Of a DNA stretch of 64,000 nt, positions 44,932 through 54,720 are shown piece after piece. The stretch's first letter is position 1. Each line of letters begins with the position of its first letter. Made by a program: the position numbers and the translations under genes. Below the pieces are notes generated by a model, which saw only the letters and a list, made by a program, of their open reading frames with translations, had not been told where the DNA came from and made no database searches. The DNA comes from Burkholderia sp. WSM2232 (GTDB taxonomy: Bacteria > Pseudomonadota > Gammaproteobacteria > Burkholderiales > Burkholderiaceae): NCBI RefSeq assembly GCF_000472545.1, contig NZ_AWZV01000007.1, forward strand, positions 167 to 64,166, written 5' to 3'.

Positions 44932-45837
44932 TTATGGGTTGTCACGGGCGTTGTCGCGCGGCACGAAGCGGCGCGTACGAATCCATTTCGTGGCAACCCA
45001 CTTTTCGCCCGCGCGTAAGGGCGTGCTCGCATGCAGCGAGCTCGGATCGGACAGCCCGGACCTGTTGCCGTATTCGAAGTAGAGGGCATCGCCGCGTCGC
45101 GGCGTCACCGACCAGCCGAGATGCGGGAAGACCGTTTCTCCGCCGCCGCCATCGACGTCATTCAGATACATCAGCAGTGTGCCCATGCGTTGTCCGCTGC
45201 GAGCGACTGACTCGATGTTCGACGCATTGTTGGCGACCAGGTAGTCCACGTGCGGCGTCGATTCCGTGCCGGCTTCGTAATGCAACAACTGCAGACCTTC
45301 GCCATGCTCGACCGGCAGCCCCGTAAGTTCGGCGATACGCGCTTCGAGGCGCGAGATCAGCGGCGTTTCGCCGAGACGAAAGAACATGCCGTGGCTGCTG
45401 CGATGACCGGCCACTACCTGACGGCCGGTCACCGGATCGACTACCGTCGAGCGGTCCAGACGAGGTCGCGCGAGTGCGATCAACTGTTCGCATTCGTTCG
45501 CACTCAGAAAACCGGCCAGTTGCACCGCGGCCGGCCGCTGCATGCGCGCGATCACGCGCGCCGTGCGCTCGCCGAGCGGAATCAGCGTGCCGTCCGGAAT
45601 ACGCAGCGGCTCCGGCTGATACGTTAGCGGCGTTGCGCCGATCACTATCGTCTCGCCGGGCAATGGTGCGCCGTACATGAACGCAGACGACACCGCATCG
45701 ACCATGGCCGAGGCAAGCTCGACAGGATTGTTTCGGCCGACCAGTTCTTGCACGATCGCCGACGGCACCACGCCGCGCGTCAGATTGTGTGCGATCCAGT
45801 CGCGTACTTCGGCAGGAAAACTGACTGTAATCGACAT
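44932..45837 (-). CDS. Prolyl-4-hydroxylase-type 2-oxoglutarate/iron dioxygenase
   Basis: This is a 301-residue protein. The catalytic double-stranded helix includes LLHYEAGTESTPHVDYL (the H-x-D iron ligands), MYLNDVDGGGGETVFPHLGW, GDALYFEYGN and LHASTPLRAGEKWVATKWIR, with the distal histidine and the arginine/lysine that binds 2-oxoglutarate. All key residues of the P4Hc family are visible. The N-terminal 90 residues have no recognised domain. Bacterial members hydroxylate proline or other residues in target proteins; the substrate is not evident here. It lies convergent to the preceding lipoprotein gene. Confidence 0.9.
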   Translation of the reverse strand: MSITVSFPAEVRDWIAHNLTRGVVPSAIVQELVGRNNPVELASAMVDAVSSAFMYGAPLPGETIVIGATPLTYQPEPLRIPDGTLIPLGERTARVIARMQRPAAVQLAGFLSANECEQLIALARPRLDRSTVVDPVTGRQVVAGHRSSHGMFFRLGETPLISRLEARIAELTGLPVEHGEGLQLLHYEAGTESTPHVDYLVANNASNIESVARSGQRMGTLLMYLNDVDGGGGETVFPHLGWSVTPRRGDALYFEYGNRSGLSDPSSLHASTPLRAGEKWVATKWIRTRRFVPRDNARDNP

Positions 45838-46218
45838 TGTAAATATCGCAGATAAAGCTGGACGGATTGGGAGAACAACAATGGTCCTCCATGATAACGA
45901 TTCTCCGCTGCGTTAGCGAATCGAAAAATAGCCAATTCACGTTGGTTCACGGAATCACGAGATGTGAAGAAAGCTCCTGTTTTTTTAACGTCATAGATGT
46001 CATTTTTTTGACACTAAGGAGTGCATAAATGTCCACGCTGAAGAACACGCTACGCACCCTACCTGGGCCGTTTGTGCTGCCAGTACGTTTTTATCACCCA
46101 GAACACCGTCTACAAGGGTCCGAATAACGCCGCGCTCGATCGAGCGTGAGCCCTCGCGAATCGACGCGCTAACCGTCGGGCGCGTCGGTGCGTCGTGTAT
46201 CCGCCATCTTCAAAGGTG
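45838..46218. other. Intergenic stretch with a possible gene remnant
   Basis: About 380 bases. A plus-strand ATG at 46029 opens a 32-codon frame (MSTLKNTLRTLPGPFVLPVR...) that ends early; in the next frame a string YVFITQNTVYKGPNNAALD continues to a stop, suggesting a short frameshifted remnant. I do not know the family. The first part is AT-rich and includes TTTTTTAACG and TTTTTTTG runs. Confidence 0.4.
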
Positions 46219-47166
46219 CTAGAACGGCGACCCGGGCAAGTCCGGCAGCTTCAACGCATGTACGCCGATTGCGGCCGCATCGAGCCGTTCTGCACCGCCG
46301 CTTGGCGTGTTGACGATGAAAGGCACTCCTCCATGCTGAGCGCTCACGAGTTCGGTCGACCCGCCGCCATCAAGGTTGATTGCATCATCCGCGCCGATCG
46401 CCTTCATCAATTGCGCTGACTGCGCGTTGGTCGTGCCCGCTGAGTAGCCCGCCACACGCCCATCGATCACCGTCAAATAGAGAAACCGCCCTTGATTCGA
46501 GAGGCCCACCAGCGTCCGTGGATTCGGATTCAGCGGATCACCTTCGTTGGGGCTTTGGGCGCTGACGTCCTGGCCGTTCTTGAGCAGAATCGCGGAGCCG
46601 GCGACTGCCGTGTCGATAAGCTTCAGGTCCTGCGCCGAAATCTGCGGTGCTTCTGCGATGTATGCGCGGCCTTGTCGCGTGATCGCGAGCACCGCTTCGC
46701 TTTGCGTCGGATCATTGGTCAATGGACTCACGACCTGCCCGTGTGACACCAACAGGCCGATGACCGTCTTCGGCTCGGGTGTAGCGGCGCAGCAAGGTGC
46801 GAAGAAGTTCGCGTTGATTGCGAGGCGTGCGCCAGTGCGGGCGGCAAACTGCGAAATTGTCTCTGAAGTCGTCATCAGGGGGCCGCTATGTGCGGTTGTC
46901 TCGACGCTCACGCCTGGCGCACGCAAATCGACGCGCATCACATACGCGCGGCTGATGGTGGGCTTGCCCCCAGCCGTCGCCGGATTCGACGGCACGGTTG
47001 CTGTTTCGGTATCGACGCCGATATACAAAGGCGTGTAGCCGCTCTGCGTAATCTGTGTCGTGGGATCTGGCAACCCGGCTTGCGCGCTTGGTGACGCCAG
47101 AGCGATGACTGCCGCAGCGGCAGCGATCATTTTGTTGGTGGGCGGGGCAGGGAAGGGCGTACGCAT
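46219..47166 (-). CDS. Phosphodiester glycosidase family protein (NAGPA/DUF2233-like), exported
   Basis: This is a 315-residue protein. The start MRTPFPAPPTN has GGAGA upstream and leads into a signal peptide (AAAAAVIALASPSAQA). The mature domain shows the NAGPA-like order: YVMRVDLRAPGVSVETTAHS, ARLAINANFFAPCC, VIGLLVSHGQVV and AINLDGGGSTELV, the last being the N-L-D-G-G-G-S active-site motif. The family removes sugar caps from phosphodiesters; bacterial members act on cell-surface or exopolysaccharide substrates. The specific substrate is unknown. It stands alone on the minus strand. Confidence 0.85.
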   Translation of the reverse strand: MRTPFPAPPTNKMIAAAAAVIALASPSAQAGLPDPTTQITQSGYTPLYIGVDTETATVPSNPATAGGKPTISRAYVMRVDLRAPGVSVETTAHSGPLMTTSETISQFAARTGARLAINANFFAPCCAATPEPKTVIGLLVSHGQVVSPLTNDPTQSEAVLAITRQGRAYIAEAPQISAQDLKLIDTAVAGSAILLKNGQDVSAQSPNEGDPLNPNPRTLVGLSNQGRFLYLTVIDGRVAGYSAGTTNAQSAQLMKAIGADDAINLDGGGSTELVSAQHGGVPFIVNTPSGGAERLDAAAIGVHALKLPDLPGSPF

Positions 47167-47533
47167 GATGTTGTTTATCTCCGTTGACGGCGGTGACGAA
47201 GCTGTCACGTGTTGCCGTGCGCAGACCTTAGAGACACGATATGACCAGCACGTGATTTCTTTTTTTCATTGTGCTTTCGAGGATCGGCCGCAGCTTCATG
47301 CATTGCGAAAAAAATGCGAAAAAATCACACTGTGACGTCTATGTCTCGTGCTCCACGGGGGAATGCCGACAGCCCCTATGCACCGCATGCCTTGCTTCGT
47401 TGCAGGCGCAAAGAAACACAAACTTCCGGGAATATTCGTCTGGGAAGCGTGTTCTAAGGGCGAGTACTCCCGAAGCACGCACGTTTTTCAACTACCGTGG
47501 CATTCAGTGCCATGCAAGACCAGCAAATCAAAT
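47167..47533. other. Divergent promoter region between the glycosidase and trpC
   Basis: About 370 bases with AT-rich runs near 47250-47325 (TTTCTTTTTTTCATTG, GCGAAAAAAATGCGAAAAAATC). These likely hold promoters for both directions. No leader peptide rich in tryptophan codons was recognised. Confidence 0.4.
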
Positions 47534-48325
47534 ATGTCCGATGTTTTGAAGAAAATCCTTGCCGCCAAGCGCGAAGAAATCGTCGCGAACCAGGCGTCGA
47601 AGCCCGTAGAAGTGCTGCAGCGTGAGGGTGCAGCTCAGCCGGTGCGCGACTTTGTCGGCGCACTGCGCGAGAAGCACGCGAGCGGCTTGCCCGCGGTGAT
47701 AGCAGAAGCTAAGAAGGCTAGTCCATCGAAAGGCCTGATTCGCGATCCGTTCGAACCGGCGCAGATCTCCGCGTCCTACCAGAAGCATGGCGCGGCATGC
47801 ATGTCGGTGCTGACCGATCGACTATTCTTCCGGGGGACCGCCGCCGACCTGACTGCCGCGCGTAACGCCTGCGTCCTGCCGGTGTTGCGTAAGGACTTCA
47901 CGGTTGACCCGTATCAAATCTACGAAGCCCGCGCGATGGGAGCCGATTGCATCCTGCTGATTGCAACTGAGCTCGATCCGGCGCAGATGCGTGACTTCGA
48001 GGCTCTTGCGCATTCTCTGAAAATGGCAGTGCTGGTAGAAGTGCATTCGCGCGAAGAACTCGACACGGCTCTGACCCTGACCACACCTCTAATCGGCATA
48101 AACAACCGTAACTTGCGCACATTCGAAGTCGATCTCCAAACGACACTGGACATGCTCGACGACATTCCGGACGACCGCATTGTTGTCACCGAGTCGGGCA
48201 TTCTTCGCACCAGCGACGTCGAGCGGATGCGCGGCGCTGGCGTCGACACGTTCCTCGTCGGCGAGGCGTTCATGCGCGCGCCAGACCCTGGCGCGGAACT
48301 GGAACGGCTCTTCTTCGCGGCCTGA
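47534..48325 (+). CDS. trpC: Indole-3-glycerol phosphate synthase
   Basis: This is a 263-residue TIM barrel that closes the indole ring in tryptophan synthesis. [19 protein letters not shown] holds the catalytic and phosphate-binding residues, [19 protein letters not shown] the second lysine, [16 protein letters not shown] the asparagine-arginine segment, and [16 protein letters not shown] the phosphate cap. The start MSDVLKKIL is the usual one; the frame extends upstream without homology. In Burkholderia trpC normally follows trpE-G-D, whereas here it is alone, so it is probably a second copy. Confidence 0.9.
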   Translation: MSDVLKKILAAKREEIVANQASKPVEVLQREGAAQPVRDFVGALREKHASGLPAVIAEAKKASPSKGLIRDPFEPAQISASYQKHGAACMSVLTDRLFFRGTAADLTAARNACVLPVLRKDFTVDPYQIYEARAMGADCILLIATELDPAQMRDFEALAHSLKMAVLVEVHSREELDTALTLTTPLIGINNRNLRTFEVDLQTTLDMLDDIPDDRIVVTESGILRTSDVERMRGAGVDTFLVGEAFMRAPDPGAELERLFFAA

Positions 48326-48660
48326 CCGCGGTTGCGTGCTGCATCGCACATAGGCCGTGGAACGCGCTTCCTCGCGGCGGGGGAGCAAGGCAGACAACGC
48401 GAGCCGCACGGCGTCGGACCATTCGAAGTTCAAGCTGCCGAACGCGCATGCCAGTGATGCCTGAAATCGTCGGCGTCGTTTCGAGGTGTGCGTACGGATG
48501 CTCAAGTAGCTTGCCTTCGGCGGGCGCGGATACGCCTCTATCGGCGGCCTGGCCCGGCCACGGTGGCCTTGGCCCCGCGGAGCATAGCCGCGTCAGGCGC
48601 ATTCCTTGCTCATCGTACGCACTGACTGACCACGCTGTACCGACATTTCGGAGGACAAAC
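48326..48660. other. Intergenic stretch, nothing recognised
   Basis: About 335 bases between trpC and a small acidic protein gene. Short frames only. GGAGG at 48652 is the ribosome site of the next gene. Confidence 0.4.
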
Positions 48661-48930
48661 ATGGCTCACGTAGAGCAGTTCAAGGACGACCTGGAAAACA
48701 ACGCGGATGGCCTCATTGGGGGAGGCCGTGGCGATTTCATGGAGGCACTCGGGGAAGCTGTGTATGAGCACATGGCTGACGAACAGGCAGACGGCATCAT
48801 TGCAGCGTACCTGACGCTGCAGGAGGTGCTGGATGAGAACGTCGGCAACCTCGACGATGAGGCCGATGAGGCGATCGATAACGCCACCAGCAAGTTCCGT
48901 GAGACGGTCGGCAAGATCCTGAGGATGTAA
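48661..48930 (+). CDS. Small acidic protein of unknown function
   Basis: This is an 89-residue, strongly acidic, probably helical protein: EQFKDDLENNADGLIGGG, then EALGEAVYEHMADEQADGI, then VLDENVGNLDDEADEAIDNA. It has a good GGAGG ribosome site before the ATG and codon use typical of the genome, which supports it being real. There is no signal peptide or membrane helix. I do not recognise the family. Confidence 0.6.
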   Translation: MAHVEQFKDDLENNADGLIGGGRGDFMEALGEAVYEHMADEQADGIIAAYLTLQEVLDENVGNLDDEADEAIDNATSKFRETVGKILRM

Positions 48931-49806
48931 TTGCTGTGCGCATGGGAAGCCCGCCAGCCACCCGCGGGCTACTGCAATGCCACACGTCAGCCTTAACTCG
49001 CCCATGACTGGCTGCCGGGCGGAATTTGCGCGGTAGTCCCATTAGCTCGCCGCCAGTTACTGGCGCGGTGGACAGTGGTAGACCGGCAGAAAATCAGGGG
49101 GACCGTCGCATCGTCGATGGATACCCGCAGCGGGCACGCCGGCGCGTGCCCCTTGAACCAGCGGTGAGCACTGCCGTCCAGCTGGATCAGTTTGCCCGGG
49201 CATGCGCCGCGTGCCCGCCGCTGGTGGATCTTTGGCGGACGCTGCTGGCGCGGGATTCAGCGCCCGGCCTCACGCCGGGTTTCGGATAGTCAATTATCTA
49301 CCTCCAATCAACTGTCGAACGGGCCATGCGCGAGCAAGTCGTTGTCCCGGCCCGGCCGCAAACGTTCTCCCGATGCTCGCCGCCCCAAAACGCGCCAGAC
49401 GGAGCCGGCGAAGACCGCGTGCCGGAGCGCTCTGCGTCCACGATGAGTGGTCTTGGGCAAGCGAAGCCTGTGAATCGTACGCCTTAAGTAGATCTCTAGG
49501 CGCGCATTGGTAAGACGAAGCCAGCGCAAATAGTTCGGCTGTTCAGCGATTCCTGTGGAACGCGCTGCGGGTCATGCGCAGATGATTCCGGGAAAAGGGC
49601 GTCTGGCTGGAACAGTTCAGTGAAGCCGCTTTTCATCTTTGCGGTGACCTTCTGGAATAACACCTGATCCCAAGTGTTCTACGTGGTGAGGCGTCGTTGC
49701 CTGCCTGGCAATACCTTCTTACTGCCACCAGCACCACGGAAATGGGCCGGTCAAAATCCCGTCAGCAGTCCGGTTCGCGACCCGGTCGCCATAAACGAAC
49801 TCACGA
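48931..49806. other. Long stretch without a supported gene
   Basis: About 875 bases. The plus-strand frame 49026-49289 and several overlapping ones are arginine- and proline-rich, as expected for non-coding GC-rich DNA. No hairpin with a T-run, tRNA or insertion-sequence end was recognised. Confidence 0.4.
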
Positions 49807-50676
49807 ATGCGAAATCTCGACGAAAACACCGTTACAGAAGCCGTTATTGCCAGTCACCAGAATGCCCCAGACGAAAGGCTCAAAGCTATCGTCTCCAGTC
49901 TTGTCCGGCATCTTCACGCATTTGCAAGGGAAACCGGCCTGACAGAACGAGAATGGGAGGCTGGAATCCGCTTTTTAACCGACGTCGGTCACGTTACCAA
50001 CGAGCAGCGTCAGGAGTTCGTTCTTCTGTCCGACGCTCTAGGGCTTTCCGCGCTTGTCACAGCGATGGCACATCGCAAGCCAGATGGCTGCACCGAAGCC
50101 ACCGTCCTTGGACCTTTTTTCGTTGACAACGCACCGGCCTATCGGAACGGCGACGATATTGCCAATGGTGCTGCTGGCGAGCCCTGTTTCGTTTCTGGTC
50201 ATGTTCGTGGCCCCGAAGGCGAACCGATAGCAGGCGCGCGTATTGAAATATGGCAAGCGGACGCCGATGGGCTTTATGACGTTCAGCGATTGAACGACGC
50301 ACAGCAACGCGCGCGAGGCGTGTTGCACAGCATGCCGGATGGACGCTATTTCTTCCGCTCGATCGTGCCCACGCCGTACCCGATCCCACACGACGGTCCG
50401 GTGGGACTCATGCTCTCTGCGCTAGGGCGTCACCCCTGGCGTCCCGCTCACTTGCACTTCATGGTCACAGCGCCCGGGTACGAACGGCTTGTCACCCATG
50501 TGTTTAGGGAAGGCGACCCTTATCTTGACGGCGATGCGGTGTTCGGCGTCCGATCCTCGCTAGTCGTGCCTTGGACCCGTCACATGCGAGGTCGATCGCC
50601 CGACGGCAACATGATGAGCGATCCGTTCACCACGGTCAGCTTTGATCTTGTCCTTAGCCGACGACTCCTTTCGTGA
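49807..50676 (+). CDS. Intradiol ring-cleavage dioxygenase (hydroxyquinol 1,2-dioxygenase-like)
   Basis: This is a 289-residue protein. Residues 20-110 form the catechol-dioxygenase N-terminal helical domain (FLTDVGHVTNEQRQEFVLLS, ATVLGPFF). The catalytic domain follows with GHVRGPEGEPIAGARIEIWQ, the first tyrosine ligand in ADGLYDVQ, the second in PTPYPIPHDGP, and the histidine ligands in RPAHLHFMV, so all four iron ligands are visible. The length and sequence resemble hydroxyquinol 1,2-dioxygenase more than catechol 1,2-dioxygenase. No maleylacetate reductase or monooxygenase gene lies next to it. The ATG at 49807 has no strong ribosome site. Confidence 0.88.
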   Translation: MRNLDENTVTEAVIASHQNAPDERLKAIVSSLVRHLHAFARETGLTEREWEAGIRFLTDVGHVTNEQRQEFVLLSDALGLSALVTAMAHRKPDGCTEATVLGPFFVDNAPAYRNGDDIANGAAGEPCFVSGHVRGPEGEPIAGARIEIWQADADGLYDVQRLNDAQQRARGVLHSMPDGRYFFRSIVPTPYPIPHDGPVGLMLSALGRHPWRPAHLHFMVTAPGYERLVTHVFREGDPYLDGDAVFGVRSSLVVPWTRHMRGRSPDGNMMSDPFTTVSFDLVLSRRLLS

Positions 50677-52370
50677 CAACTGCGCCCGCGTAACGGCGGC
50701 TGACGCAGTGGAGCTAGAGGATGGCGGCGGGGGCAGGTTCTATGAACGGTAAGCAGATTGATCGTTTTCTATGCCCCTGAACTGCGGGACTAAAACTGAT
50801 CTGGGCAATTGATCGCGTTACGGTACGCGCTGGTCGCCTGGTGCTTATCTCGCGAGCGGTGGTGCATGCAGGCGACAGCTAATCCCCTGGCTTGCCAGTG
50901 GACGGCGGCCCCCCGGCGCGCATCCAGGCACTTGGATGACAGCCCTGTGGCACACAGCGCAAACGCAGCACCTCCAGATCTGTCGACGTGTGAGCAGGAC
51001 AAAATGAGTAATGTCGCGAATGATTGCATTGGCGCCGCTCGACCGGAAGCCTTGCCCGAAGAGGGCGATACCTATCCAGGCAACTACCCGGCGGCTATTG
51101 CGGCTCCAGGAGATTTCTACTTCCGTGCTTTGGTTGAGGTGCTGATGCCCCATCCATTCGCAGAGAAACTGGCGCCGACGGGCGGATTCGGTCCAGGAAG
51201 GAAGAGTCGGCTTTCGCCACGGCTGCGAGCCAATGCGCGGGCGCAGGCTTACGTAAAAAACCCTGAGAGGCTCGTGTCAAACATGGAGCGACTTACAACA
51301 AGGACGCTCAGCGTGTCGTGGAGCGACCCGTGCTCCGGCAGGTACGCTGACCAACTATGGCGGCTAGGCGTCGCGCGGGACGATGGGTTATGTATTTCTA
51401 GCGGTCTGCACGTTAGACGCGGAGACTCGGTGTTTCTGCCCCCCACGTCAGTGAGATCGCACCCGGCGAACTTTGTACGCATGATTCTCGAGTCACAGGC
51501 GCCCTGCTATTCCAGCAGTGCGTCATGACAGAAGCCCGAGCCAGGTAGATGGTTATTCCGTTGAGCCTACCCGACGAATGGTGTTTATCACCGGGCTCGA
51601 TGAACAATGTTTAGTGCAGACTTCAAGTTCGAGGTAAGCACTTAGGGCTATCAGTTCACCGCACTCCGGTCCTGCTGCCGACAGCCTCGGCCAGCTCACC
51701 TCACTAATCGACGCTTCGCGACGCACTTCGATCTGAGTCACAGCCAGGCGGGCATTCGTTGTCTCCAGCAGGAGAGGAGCGTACCGCGGCGGCGCCTCCG
51801 ATGGTCGGGCTACGCTGCAACACATCAGCAGCAGGGTACCTTTCGTTTCAGGCTGCCTATCGATGGTGCAGACGATCAGCGCTCTGATGGGGGCCAACGC
51901 GATTGCATGAGCGGCAGGCGGGACCATGGAAGCATCTTCGTATCGCTGGCGCGTACGACATCCAGGGACATCATCTTGCGATCCGGGCTTACACCATTGA
52001 CCCGCAGCGACCGTGCTCGATTTGGAAAGGCAATTTCGCGAATTGCGGATACACAACGTTGTTCATCGAACTACACTGACGCGCTGCCATCGCGGCTGGC
52101 AGTTCCGCGGAGAAACGATCGGATACGACCGGTGGCTGCGCCGATTAGCCCGGTCTCGCTATTGTCCGATTCGTTGTATCGGCATTTGCTCGTGCCCGGG
52201 AATTGGTGCGCCACATAACGACAGCCTGCTAGATGAGTAGCAAACCGCTCGCGCAAGGAACAGCACACGCCGAAGTTGTTCGTGCGCTATGCGGATGCAA
52301 ATCTTCAGGGACGATTCATCGCAAGGGAGGTAGAACGTATGAGCTTCTCCCGCTTCACTCACGGTCCATT
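50677..52370. other. 1.7-kb stretch with only doubtful coding frames
   Basis: Besides the doubtful frame at 51004 (listed separately), a minus-strand frame at 51553-52056 is open but lacks any recognisable motif. Fragments look like decayed coding DNA. No mobile-element ends were seen. Confidence 0.35.
51004..51528 (+). CDS. Doubtful hypothetical protein
   Basis: This is a 174-codon frame starting at an ATG with AGGA close before it. The N-terminal half (GDTYPGNYPAAIAAPGDFYF, then RALVEVLMPHPFAEKL) reads like real protein; the second half is less convincing. No family is recognised. It could be a decayed gene. Confidence 0.25.
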   Translation: MSNVANDCIGAARPEALPEEGDTYPGNYPAAIAAPGDFYFRALVEVLMPHPFAEKLAPTGGFGPGRKSRLSPRLRANARAQAYVKNPERLVSNMERLTTRTLSVSWSDPCSGRYADQLWRLGVARDDGLCISSGLHVRRGDSVFLPPTSVRSHPANFVRMILESQAPCYSSSAS

Positions 52371-53219
52371 ATGGTGTCACAGAAACAGTTGAAAGGCCCG
52401 GACGTCTTTGCCCGAACGTTCGAGGCAGATGAGAAATCACTGTCAGCCATTGCTGCACGGCTGGAGGCCCGCGCAAAGCACTGCTTTTTTCAGCAGGTGG
52501 TTGACGAATATGTCAACGCACTGAAACTTAACGGTCATGAATCGGTTCTCGACCTTGGCTGCGGGACGGGAGCCATCGCCCGGATGATCGCGAAGCGCGA
52601 CACCTTCAGCGGACGGGTCACGGCAATTGACATCAGTCGTTACCTTATAGAGACCGGGAAGCGGTTGGCATCGGAGGAAGGACTGGCCGACAGGATAGAT
52701 TTCCTGACCGGCGACGCTCATTCAATCATCGAACTGCAGGGTCATTATGATGTGTTGATCATGCATACTTTGGTAAGTCATGTTGTCGACCCAGCAACCG
52801 TTTTGCAGGAGGCGCGGCGACTCCTTCGGCCCGAGGGCAGGATCGTGGTATTTGACGGTGACTTCGATTCCCTCACGTACGCGACCGACGCGCCTGACGG
52901 AGGCGCCGGGACTGACCGGCTGCAAGCGCTGGCGGGCCACACTCAAGGCCGCGTGATGCGGGCAATGCCGAGGCTTCTGTCAGATCAGGGATTCAGCCTG
53001 GAATGGTCAAGAGCGTATGTTGCCGCCGACATCGGACGTGCCGATTTCTGGTCCTCGACTCTCCCCGCGTTACGCATTCTGCTGCCGAGTGCTGGAGTGA
53101 TGTCGGAACGTGAGGCCAGTGACTACGTCGACAAGTTGCAAAGAGCATCGTCGAGCAATACGTTCTTTGCATCCTGCAACTTCTACACGATGATAGCGCG
53201 CCGCATGCACACGGGCTAA
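52371..53219 (+). CDS. SAM-dependent methyltransferase
   Basis: This is a class I methyltransferase of about 282 residues. Motif I is SVLDLGCGTGAIARMIA, motif II VTAIDISRYLIETGKRL, motif III the aspartate in IDFLTGDAHSI, and motif IV the DVLIMHTLVSH region with LRPEGRIVVFDGD. The overall shape is that of the UbiE/Methyltransf_11 group; the acceptor is unknown. The ATG at 52371 lacks a clear ribosome site, and the frame stays open to an earlier ATG at 52233, so the N-terminus is uncertain. An ECF sigma factor gene starts 123 bases downstream on the same strand. Confidence 0.8.
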   Translation: MVSQKQLKGPDVFARTFEADEKSLSAIAARLEARAKHCFFQQVVDEYVNALKLNGHESVLDLGCGTGAIARMIAKRDTFSGRVTAIDISRYLIETGKRLASEEGLADRIDFLTGDAHSIIELQGHYDVLIMHTLVSHVVDPATVLQEARRLLRPEGRIVVFDGDFDSLTYATDAPDGGAGTDRLQALAGHTQGRVMRAMPRLLSDQGFSLEWSRAYVAADIGRADFWSSTLPALRILLPSAGVMSEREASDYVDKLQRASSSNTFFASCNFYTMIARRMHTG

Positions 53220-53342
53220 GAATGCTTGCACGAATGGCTGCGGGACATGAGTCAGAGAGGTGGCAGTTGGCAGCCGTCCGTCCGCCAGCAGCCATCCGCC
53301 GCATTTGAGTGCCCTGTAACTTTCGCTTTCAACTGGTCAATC

Positions 53343-53900
53343 ATGTCAAAAGCAGATTTTGAGAATCTGCCCAGTTTGCTGCCAGGCATGCTGCCGCGGT
53401 TGTGGGCGTTCGCTCTGCGCCTGTGCGGGAATCAGCACGACGCCGAGCATTTACTCCAGCGAGCCTGCGTGCGAGGACTCGAGCGTGCGGGCCAACTGCA
53501 GCCAGGTACGTCGCCCCTTAGCTGGATGTTTTCTATCGCGCACTCCACGTGGATTGACGAAGTGCGCTCCCGTCAAGTGCGCAGGCGTTGCAGCGAGGAA
53601 TGGGACGACATCTTGCTCGCCACTGCGGCGGACCCCGGCGCGCGCAATCCTCACGTGGCCGTGCTGGGCGGCCAGGTCATCGCGGCCGTCGAGCGACTGC
53701 CCGAGGCACAGCGAATCGTCATGCTGCTGGTGGCTGTGGAGGGGCTGAGTTATGCGGAAGCGGCCGAAACGCTAGGCGTGCCGATCGGCACGATCATGAG
53801 CCGACTCTCTCGTGCGCGGCAAAAGATCGGCGCCCAGTTCAGCAAGCGGTTGGCTCCGACGGCGCGTTCTGACAGCGCGAGCCAAGGAGCGGGGCGTTAA
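53343..53900 (+). CDS. ECF-type RNA polymerase sigma factor
   Basis: This is a 185-residue protein. The region-2-like part reads LWAFALRLCGNQHDAEHLLQ, then PLSWMFSIAHSTWIDEVRS. Region 4 reads LPEAQRIVMLLVAVEGLSYA, followed by the helix-turn-helix AAETLGVPIGTIMSRLSRAR. The order and spacing match ECF sigma factors. No anti-sigma factor gene is recognisable directly downstream, which is unusual since most ECF factors are paired with one. The start MSKADFENL is preferred over the longer upstream frame, which is not family-like. Confidence 0.9.
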   Translation: MSKADFENLPSLLPGMLPRLWAFALRLCGNQHDAEHLLQRACVRGLERAGQLQPGTSPLSWMFSIAHSTWIDEVRSRQVRRRCSEEWDDILLATAADPGARNPHVAVLGGQVIAAVERLPEAQRIVMLLVAVEGLSYAEAAETLGVPIGTIMSRLSRARQKIGAQFSKRLAPTARSDSASQGAGR

Positions 53901-54270
53901 ATGTGGCGGTCATTCTGCTGGCGGTAGGCTGAAAGAGAGCTATGAAGCGACGACGATGTGAAAATCAGGCGAGCACCGACTACGCCGGGGGCACGGGTGA
54001 GATCAGATCTGACTCGAAGGGCGACCTCAAGCAAGGCGTCGTATCGTCGTATCGTTGTATCGCTATGAAGCGGGAAAAAACGCTGATCGACGTCGCCAAG
54101 ATGTAGGCGGCGGCGCATGTCCGTTGGAAACGGGCAGGGCGCCATTGGCAACTCACTGGCCAGTCTGAAGTGGTCTTTCCTTTGGTCGACTCGGCGAGCC
54201 GGGACGGGGCTGGTGGCATGTGCCGCCCAGGTCGCCGCGCTCGCCAAATGGCAAAACGATCACTAACTCT
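53901..54270. other. Intergenic stretch with a short tandem repeat
   Basis: About 370 bases between the sigma factor and the stress protein gene. Around 54035-54062 there is an imperfect threefold repeat of CGTATCGT (TCGTATCGTCGTATCGTTGTATCG). No anti-sigma factor or other gene is supported. Confidence 0.4.
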
Positions 54271-54720
54271 CTATTCTGCCGGCAGCGTAACGGTAACGAT
54301 GGTGCAACCCGGCAGACGTTCTGCCAGATCGACATAAATGGGACGCTCGCCCCACCAGCGCACGAGTCCCGTTTTCGGACGATGCCCGACCACGACCATA
54401 CCCGGCGGCGAAGAGGCCGCGTGGTGTGAAATCGCATCCGCCTTGCGCCCGAACGTCAGATAGCCATGCGCCGTCACGCCGTGTTGCATCAACTGAGCAA
54501 CCGCGGTAGCGAGCGTGCGGCGCGCGAGATCTTCGAGGTAGGTGTAAGCAAGCTGGCTCAGCATGCCGGCGCAGGTCGCGTTTGCACTGTCTGGATCGAC
54601 GACACACACGACGTCTACATGAGACTTCAATGCCAGGGAGAGCTGCGTGCAGCGCGTGAGCGCTGCTTGAGATTCGGCCGTTCCATCGTACAGGAGCAGC
54701 ATATTCGAATGGGGTGTCAT
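54271..54720 (-). CDS. Universal stress protein (UspA family)
   Basis: This is a 149-residue single-domain protein. MLLLYDGTAESQAALTRCTQ gives the first strand with the D-G-T/S-x-x-S loop, ALKSHVDVVCVVDPDS the second, and MVVVGHRPKTGLVRWWGERP the G-x-x-x-x-x-G ATP-binding segment. It ends CTIVTVTLP. This is the ordinary Usp layout; the nucleotide-binding loop is partly atypical (GHRPKTGLVRWWG). It stands alone, with a long empty region upstream. Confidence 0.85.
   Translation of the reverse strand: MTPHSNMLLLYDGTAESQAALTRCTQLSLALKSHVDVVCVVDPDSANATCAGMLSQLAYTYLEDLARRTLATAVAQLMQHGVTAHGYLTFGRKADAISHHAASSPPGMVVVGHRPKTGLVRWWGERPIYVDLAERLPGCTIVTVTLPAE

Noticed and set aside
49026..49513. Several overlapping short plus-strand frames
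   Set aside because: Arginine- and proline-rich in all frames, which is typical of non-coding GC-rich DNA; no ribosome site or motif.
51553..52056. 167-codon minus-strand frame
   Set aside because: No motif, no ribosome site and no supporting neighbour; kept only as a note within the unassigned stretch.
54035..54062. Imperfect TCGTATCG repeats as a possible CRISPR or origin iteron
   Set aside because: Only three short imperfect units, without spacers of constant size or a replication gene nearby.
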